Source: Tragulus kanchil
Taxonomy: Eukaryota; Chordata; Mammalia; Artiodactyla; Tragulidae
Direction: 5' to 3'
Assembly: GCA_022376925.1 (NCBI GenBank)
Contig: JAIOJX010000025.1
Coordinates: 6,541,141-6,605,140, forward strand
Length of the DNA stretch: 64,000 nucleotides
The first letter of the stretch is position 1, and the number at the start of each line of letters is the position of its first letter. The position numbers and the translations under genes are program-made. Positions 57,984-64,000 of this stretch are shown here, piece by piece. The notes beneath the pieces were generated by a model. It was given only the letters and a program-made list of their open reading frames with translations, was not told where the DNA came from and did no database searches.

Positions 57984-59832
57984 ATCAAAATAATAACAAT
58001 AAAACTTGAGGGAGGAGAATACAAAAATGTGTATCTTTTAGAATGTGTTTTAGCTTAATGTTTAACAGTGTATAAAGAAAGTAGATACAGTTACCTGTCA
58101 ACATACTTGAACTTCATGGCCCATAAATAAGAGATATATTTACAAAAATCAAAAAGAAGGGAACACATATATTACCAAAAAAAATCATCAAACCACAAAA
58201 GAATAACAAAAGAAAGAAATGAACAAAGAACTACAAAAACAGATGGAAAATATAATGTTAATGTCTGTAATGGTAATAGGTACACACCTATCAATAGTTA
58301 GTTTAAATGTTAATGGACTAAATGTTTCAAACAAACAAACAAAAACACAGAATGGGGACCTAGGGGATAAAAAACACCCTGGAATATGTTTCCTATAAGA
58401 GATTGACTTCAGGGTGAAATCAAAAACACTGAAAGCTAATGCTGTTCAGTAACTGAGTAATGTCCAACTCTTTGACTCCATAGTTAGCTGTGAACTAGGC
58501 CCTTTGTCCTTCAGTATCTCCCAGAGTTTACTCAAAGTCAGGCACATTGAGTCAGTGAAGCTATCTAACCATCTTATCCTCACCAGCCTCTTCTCCTTTA
58601 GCCTTCAATCTTTCCCAGCATCAGAGTCTTTTCCAGTGATTCAGTTTTTCACATCAGGTGGCCAAAGTATTAGAGCAACAGGTTCAGTATCAGTCTTTTT
58701 CTTTAAAGGGACAATATTAAGTAAGCAAAGTACATGGGATCTATAAAAAAAACCCTGGAAAAGGGGAAAATTTTTAAAAAAAAGCACTAAGGGTAAGCCA
58801 TAAAGATTTAAAATAGGACATATAATAATAAAATTAAAATGAGGACATCTTTTCCCTGGTGGTCCAGTGGGTAAAGAGTCTGCCTTGCACTGCAAGGGGT
58901 GCTGGTTCGATCCCTGGCACAGAAAGAACTCATATGCTGCAGAGTGGCTGGACTGGTGTGTCCAATTACGAGCCAGCGCTCTGGAGCACATGCACCCAGA
59001 ACCGGTGCTCTGCTACAGGAGAGGCCACTGCAATGGGAGGCTCACACAGGCCAGAGAACAAAGATGGATGTAAATAAATAGATGAAAGACTAATAAAAGT
59101 GCCCCTCCCCAAAAAATCAAAATAATAACAATAAAACTTGAGGGAGGAGAATACAAAAATGTGTATCTTTTAGAATGTGTTTTAGCTTAATGTTTAACAG
59201 TGTATAAAGAAAGTAGATACAGTTACCTGTCAACATACTTGAACTTCATGGCCCATAAATAAGAGATATATTTACAAAAATCAAAAAGAAGGGAACACAT
59301 ATATTACCAAAAAAAATCATCAAACCACAAAAGAATAACAAAAGAAAGAAATGAACAAAGAACTACAAAAACAGATGGAAAATATAATGTTAATGTCTGT
59401 AATGGTAATAGGTACACACCTATCAATAGTTAGTTTAAATGTTAATGGACTAAATGTTTCAAACAAACAAACAAAAACACAGAATGGGGACCTAGGGGAT
59501 AAAAAACACCCTGGAATATGTTTCCTATAAGAGATTGACTTCAGGGTGAAATCAAAAACACTGAAAGCTAATGCTGTTCAGTAACTGAGTAATGTCCAAC
59601 TCTTTGACTCCATAGTTAGCTGTGAACTAGGCCCTTTGTCCTTCAGTATCTCCCAGAGTTTACTCAAAGTCAGGCACATTGAGTCAGTGAAGCTATCTAA
59701 CCATCTTATCCTCACCAGCCTCTTCTCCTTTAGCCTTCAATCTTTCCCAGCATCAGAGTCTTTTCCAGTGATTCAGTTTTTCACATCAGGTGGCCAAAGT
59801 ATTAGAGCAACAGGTTCAGTATCAGTCTTTTA
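57723..59832. repeat. Direct repeat pair 18 with noisy spacer (57723-58700 / 58855-59832)
   Basis: Offset 1132. The 154-base spacer 58701-58854 aligns in order, with many small indels, to the DNA just upstream of the first copy (about 57585-57722). The second copy therefore appears to continue leftwards into a low-accuracy version of the same locus. Confidence 0.95.
57997..58440 (+). mobile_element. Old L1 resumed: ORF2 start region
   Basis: CACACCTATCAATAGTTAGT, then TTAAATGTTAATGGACTAAA is the ORF2 N-terminal endonuclease start (Leu-Asn-Val-Asn-Gly-Leu-Asn) of the old L1, diverged. Cut at 58440 by BovB. Copy at 59129-59572. Confidence 0.75.
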
Positions 59833-59981
59833 TTTTTAATTTATTTTTATTATTGTTTATTTATTTGGCTGTGCTGTGTCTTAGTTGTAGCATGTGGGAT
59901 CTAGTTCCCTGACCAGGAATCAAACCCAGACCCCTGCTTTGGGAATACAGTTTTAACCACTGAACCACCAGTAAAGTCCCT
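59831..59981 (-). mobile_element. Older CHR-like SINE inside BovB (with copy)
   Basis: Antisense: T/A-rich tail, GGCTGTGCTGTGTCTTAGTT, CCTGACCAGGAATCAAACCC, then AACCACTGAACCACCAGTAA. CAGTATCAGTCTTT flanks it (59817-59830, 59982-59995). Redundant copy about 60905-61055. Confidence 0.88.
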
Positions 59982-59995
59982 CAGTATCAGTCTTT

Positions 59996-60326
59996 TTTTT
60001 TTTTTTTAAAGATTTATTTATTTATTTATTTCGGGCGGGGGTCGGGTTGGGGAGGGAGGGGAGCAGGCGGGCCACTTCTATTGGTCTTTCGTTTCTTTAT
60101 GTTCATCTGTCTTTGTTCTTTGGCTCCTGTGGGCCTCCCATCACAGTGGTGTCTGTTGTTGCAGAGCACTGGCTCTGGGCGCATGCGCTCCAGAGCTCCG
60201 GCTCGGTAATTGGACACATCAGTCGAGCCGCTCCGCGGCACGTGGGATCTTCCCAGGCCAGGGCTCGAACCGGCGTCCCTGCACTGCAAGGCGGTGTCCT
60301 TACCCACTGGACCACCAGGGGAAGCC
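59996..60326 (-). mobile_element. Young CHR-type SINE at the same target (with copy)
   Basis: Antisense: T run, (TTTA)n, GGCGGGCCACTTCTATTGGT, the GCGCATGCGCTCCAGAGC body, box B as GGGCTCGAACC, head ending CCACCAGGGGAAGCCC. Flanked by CAGTATCAGTCTTT at 59982-59995 and 60327-60340. CpGs are largely kept, suggesting recent insertion. Redundant copy 61070-61402. Confidence 0.93.
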
Positions 60327-62020
60327 CAGTATCAGTCTTTACAATGAATATTCAGGGTTGATTTCCTTTAGGATTGACTGGTTTGATCTCCTTGTTGTCC
60401 AAGGGACTCTCAGAAGTCTTCTCTAGCACCATAACTCAAATGCATCAATTGTTCTCAGAACTCAGCCTTCTCTATGTTCCAAATCTCACATCTATACATG
60501 ATTACTGAAAAAAACCTCATAGCTTTGAATACACAGACCTTTGCTGGTAAAGTGATGTCTCTGCTTTTTAATTCGCTGTTTAGGTTTGTCATAGCTTTTC
60601 TTCCAAGGAACAAGCATTTTTAAATTTCATGGCTGCAGTCACTGTCTGCAGTGATTTTGGAGGCCAATAAAATAAAATCTGTCACCGCTTCCACTTTATC
60701 CTCTTCTATTTGCCATGAAGTCATGGGACTAGATGCCATGATCTTGGTTTTTGAATGTCGAGTTTCAAGCCAGCTTTTTCCTCTCTCATCCTTCTCAAGA
60801 GTTTCCTTAGTTCCTCATCACTTTATTCCCATTAGAGTGATATAATTCAGTTTTTCACATCAGGTGGCCAAAGTATTAGAGCAACAGGTTCAGTATCAGT
60901 CTTTTATTTTTAATTTATTTTTATTATTGTTTATTTATTTGGCTGTGCTGTGTCTTAGTTGTAGCATGTGGGATCTAGTTCCCTGACCAGGAATCAAACC
61001 CAGACCCCTGCTTTGGGAATACAGTTTTAACCACTGAACCACCAGTAAAGTCCCTCAGTATCAGTCTTTTTTTTTTTTTTTTTAAAGATTTATTTATTTA
61101 TTTATTTCGGGCGGGGGTCGGGTTGGGGAGGGAGGGGAGCAGGCGGGCCACTTCTATTGGTCTTTCGTTTCTTTATGTTCATCTGTCTTTGTTCTTTGGC
61201 TCCTGTGGGCCTCCCATCACAGTGGTGTCTGTTGTTGCAGAGCACTGGCTCTGGGCGCATGCGCTCCAGAGCTCCGGCTCGGTAATTGGACACATCAGTC
61301 GAGCCGCTCCGCGGCACGTGGGATCTTCCCAGGCCAGGGCTCGAACCGGCGTCCCTGCACTGCAAGGCGGTGTCCTTACCCACTGGACCACCAGGGGAAG
61401 CCCAGTATCAGTCTTTACAATGAATATTCAGGGTTGATTTCCTTTAGGATTGACTGGTTTGATCTCCTTGTTGTCCAAGGGACTCTCAGAAGTCTTCTCT
61501 AGCACCATAACTCAAATGCATCAATTGTTCTCAGAACTCAGCCTTCTCTATGTTCCAAATCTCACATCTATACATGATTACTGAAAAAAACCTCATAGCT
61601 TTGAATACACAGACCTTTGCTGGTAAAGTGATGTCTCTGCTTTTTAATTCGCTGTTTAGGTTTGTCATAGCTTTTCTTCCAAGGAACAAGCATTTTTAAA
61701 TTTCATGGCTGCAGTCACTGTCTGCAGTGATTTTGGAGGCCAATAAAATAAAATCTGTCACCGCTTCCACTTTATCCTCTTCTATTTGCCATGAAGTCAT
61801 GGGACTAGATGCCATGATCTTGGTTTTTGAATGTCGAGTTTCAAGCCAGCTTTTTCCTCTCTCATCCTTCTCAAGAGTTTCCTTAGTTCCTCATCACTTT
61901 ATTCCCATTAGAGTGATATAATTTGCATATCTGAAATTGTTGATATTTCTCCCAGCACACTTGATGCCAGCTTATGATTCATGCAGCCTGACATTTCACA
62001 TGATGTACTCTGCATATAAG

Positions 62021-62251
62021 TTAAAAAAGTAGTGACAATATATAACCTTGATGTACTCCTTTCCCAACCTGGAAGCAATCAGTTCCATGTCCAGTTCTAA
62101 CTGTTACTTTTTGACCCAGATACAGGTTTCTCCTACATATAGGAGATAGAGAATTTTCCAGTTTGTTTTGATCCACATAGTCAAAGGCTATAGCATAGTC
62201 AATGAAGCAGAAGTAGATATTTTTCTGAAATTCCCTTTCTCCATGATCCAA
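62021..62251 (-). pseudogene. BovB reverse-transcriptase domain remnant (with copy)
   Basis: Minus strand: EFQKNIYFCFIDYAIAFDYV, with the RT motif A aspartate in FIDYA..FD, then TVRTGHGTDCFQVGKGVHQG (RT motif B region). The YADD-containing motif C segment (expected toward 61950) is not open. Copy at 63369-63178. Confidence 0.9.
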
Positions 62252-64000
62252 AAAAATGTTGGGAATTTGATTTCTGGTTCCTCTGCCTTGTCTAAACCCA
62301 GCTTGTACATCTGGAAGTTCTCAATTCAAGTATTGCTGAAACCTAACTTGAAGTATTTTGAGAATTACCTTGCTAGCCTGTGAAATGAGTGCAGTAGAAT
62401 GGTGGTTTGAACATTTTTTGGCACTGGTCTTCTTTAGGATTGAAATGAAGACTGACATTTTCCAGTCCTGTGATCACAGCTGAGTTTTCCAAAATTTCTG
62501 ATATATTGAGTGCAAAAGTTTAAAAGCAAAATTTTTTTCCACCTTTTGCTATTCTATTTTTTACAGAGTTTTGATGTTGACTGCCACATACCAACCCAAA
62601 TCCTACACAGGTATGCACTGAACCTCCCCACAATCGCCCTCACCATTGTACCCCTCCAGGTCACCACAGCGGTCCTGTTTGAGATCTCCTAGTCCCACAG
62701 CATATTTGCCTCCCTCACCCCAATGTCTATAAGACTGTTCACCATGTCCACCTCTCCATTGCTGCTCTGCATATTCATTTATCAGCACCATCTTACTAGA
62801 TTCCATATATGTGTCAGTATACAATATTTCTCTTTGTCTCTCTGACATACTTCACTCTGTATGATAGGTTCTAGGTTCATCCACGTCATTAGAACTGATT
62901 CAGATGTGTGTCTTTTTATGGCTGAGTAGTATTCCGTTGTATATATGTACCACAACTTCTTTATCCATTCATCTGTCAATGGACGTCTAGGTTGCTTCCA
63001 TGTTCTAGCTATTGTAAATAGTGCTGCAGTGAGCAATGGGGTACATGTGTCTCTTTCAATTTTGATTTCCTCAGGGTATATGCCTATTAATGGGATTGTT
63101 GGGTCATATGATGGCTCTATTCCTAGTTTTTTGAGGACTCTCCATACTGTCTTCCATAGTGGCTGTATCAGTTTCGTTCACCAACCTTGGAAGCAATCAG
63201 TTCCATGTCCAGTTCTAACTGTTACTTTTTGACCCAGATACAGGTTTCTCCTACATATAGGAGATAGAGAATTTTCCAGTTTGTTTTGATCCACATAGTC
63301 AAAGGCTATAGCATAGTCAATGAAGCAGAAGTAGATATTTTTCTGAAATTCCCTTTCTCCATGATCCAAAAAAATGTTGGGAATTTGATTTCTGGTTCCT
63401 CTGCCTTGTCTAAACCCAGCTTGTACATCTGGAAGTTCTCAATTCAAGTATTGCTGAAACCTAACTTGAAGTATTTTGAGAATTACCTTGCTAGCCTGTG
63501 AAATGAGTGCAGTAGAATGGTGGTTTGAACATTTTTTGGCACTGGTCTTCTTTAGGATTGAAATGAAGACTGACATTTTCCAGTCCTGTGATCACAGCTG
63601 AGTTTTCCAAAATTTCTGATATATTGAGTGCAAAAGTTTAAAAGCAAAATTTTTTTCCACCTTTTGCTATTCTATTTTTTACAGAGTTTTGATGTTGACT
63701 GCCACATACCAACCCAAATCCTACACAGGTATGCACTGAACCTCCCCACAATCGCCCTCACCATTGTACCCCTCCAGGTCACCACAGCGGTCCTGTTTGA
63801 GATCTCCTAGTCCCACAGCATATTTGCCTCCCTCACCCCAATGTCTATAAGACTGTTCACCATGTCCACCTCTCCATTGCTGCTCTGCATATTCATTTAT
63901 CAGCACCATCTTACTAGATTCCATATATGTGTCAGTATACAATATTTCTCTTTGTCTCTCTGACATACTTCACTCTGTATGATAGGTTCTAGGTTCATCC
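62064..64000. repeat. Direct repeat pair 20, cut by window end (62064-63180 / 63181-64000)
   Basis: Offset 1117, then 1118 (AACCTGG against AACCTTGG). The second copy runs off the window; a full copy would end near 64297. The unit joins BovB reverse-transcriptase sequence to an L1 3' fragment. Confidence 0.95.
62530..63176 (-). mobile_element. L1 3' part, antisense
   Basis: TTTTTTACAGAGTTTTGATG start (3' UTR), then ORF2 C-terminus on the minus strand (IARTWKQPRRPLTDEWIKKL, YYSAIKRHTSESVLM). More diverged than the L1s at 26 and 38 kb. It is cut at 63176 by the repeat junction; the copy from 63648 runs off the window. Confidence 0.9.

Larger units (their letters stand above)
59771..61920. repeat. 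Abutting direct repeat pair 19 (59771-60844 / 60845-61920)
   Basis: Offset 1074, then 1076 after a T run (15 bases near 59992, 17 near 61067). The left edge overlaps the right copy of pair 18. The unit contains two nested SINEs within BovB. Confidence 0.96.
58441..62520 (-). mobile_element. Long BovB fragment, antisense, with nested SINEs
   Basis: Starts with the BovB 3' end (GCTGTTCAGTAACTGAGTAA) and runs through the C-terminal region into the RT domain near 62500. Corrected for pairs 18 and 19 and the two SINEs it is about 1.3-1.5 kb. Diverged and stop-containing. Bases 63181-63640 repeat its far end through pair 20. Confidence 0.9.

Noticed and set aside
1..64000. A satellite array, CRISPR-like array or programmed tandem-duplication system
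   Set aside because: Units differ completely from pair to pair, there is no shared repeat or spacer sequence, and copies come in twos (rarely threes by chaining). Homopolymer differences and noisy joins favour an assembly artefact.

Overview
This is mammalian nuclear DNA with no protein-coding gene, tRNA gene or CRISPR array that I can support. The transposon content points to a ruminant: the BovB LINE and its derived SINE Bov-tA are both present, next to many L1 copies and MIR/L2-like relics. It also carries at least five copies of a roughly 270-330 bp tRNA-derived SINE of the cetartiodactyl CHR type (first bases GGGCTTCCCTGGTGGTC) with clean target-site duplications. Bov-tA/BovB together with a recently active CHR-type SINE suggests a basal ruminant such as a tragulid (mouse-deer). 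That species call is inference; 'ruminant' is firm.

The dominant structural signal is not a gene. Twenty pairs of adjacent, almost identical direct repeats run through the window, all with nearly the same offset (1039 to about 1143 bp), although their contents are unrelated (L1, BovB, SINE, apparently unique DNA). Several pairs chain, so that the tail of one unit is the head of the next. Most small differences between copies are homopolymer lengths. Some junctions hold short stretches that look like error-rich copies of neighbouring sequence. I read this as unmerged overlapping long-read contigs. About 22 of the 64 kb would then be redundant and the real locus would be about 42 kb. Element lengths below need that correction.

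Layout. 1-8.8 kb: two old minus-strand L1s, the first holding a younger L1 inserted with a 5' inversion and bounded by a 15 bp target-site duplication. 8.8-25.8 kb: mostly unannotated DNA with CHR-type SINEs at 9.9, 12.0 and 19.4 kb, Bov-tA/BovB pieces, MIR/L2-like relics and an old L1 at 16.8 kb. 25.8-27.6 kb: two back-to-back L1 insertions in opposite orientation, each with its own target-site duplication. 27.6-38.2 kb: Bov-tA, a possible LTR, L1 3' ends, simple repeats and long quiet stretches.

38.2-51.7 kb: a head-to-tail L1 pair (2.3 kb 3' fragment, then a full-length L1 with 5' UTR, ORF1 and ORF2) sharing one 15 bp target-site duplication. 53.4-58.4 kb: an old plus-strand L1 interrupted by BovB and a SINE. 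58.4-62.5 kb: a minus-strand BovB with reverse-transcriptase remnants and two SINEs inserted at one target site. 62.5-64 kb: another L1 3' fragment. All LINE reading frames seen are truncated, frameshifted or contain stops.
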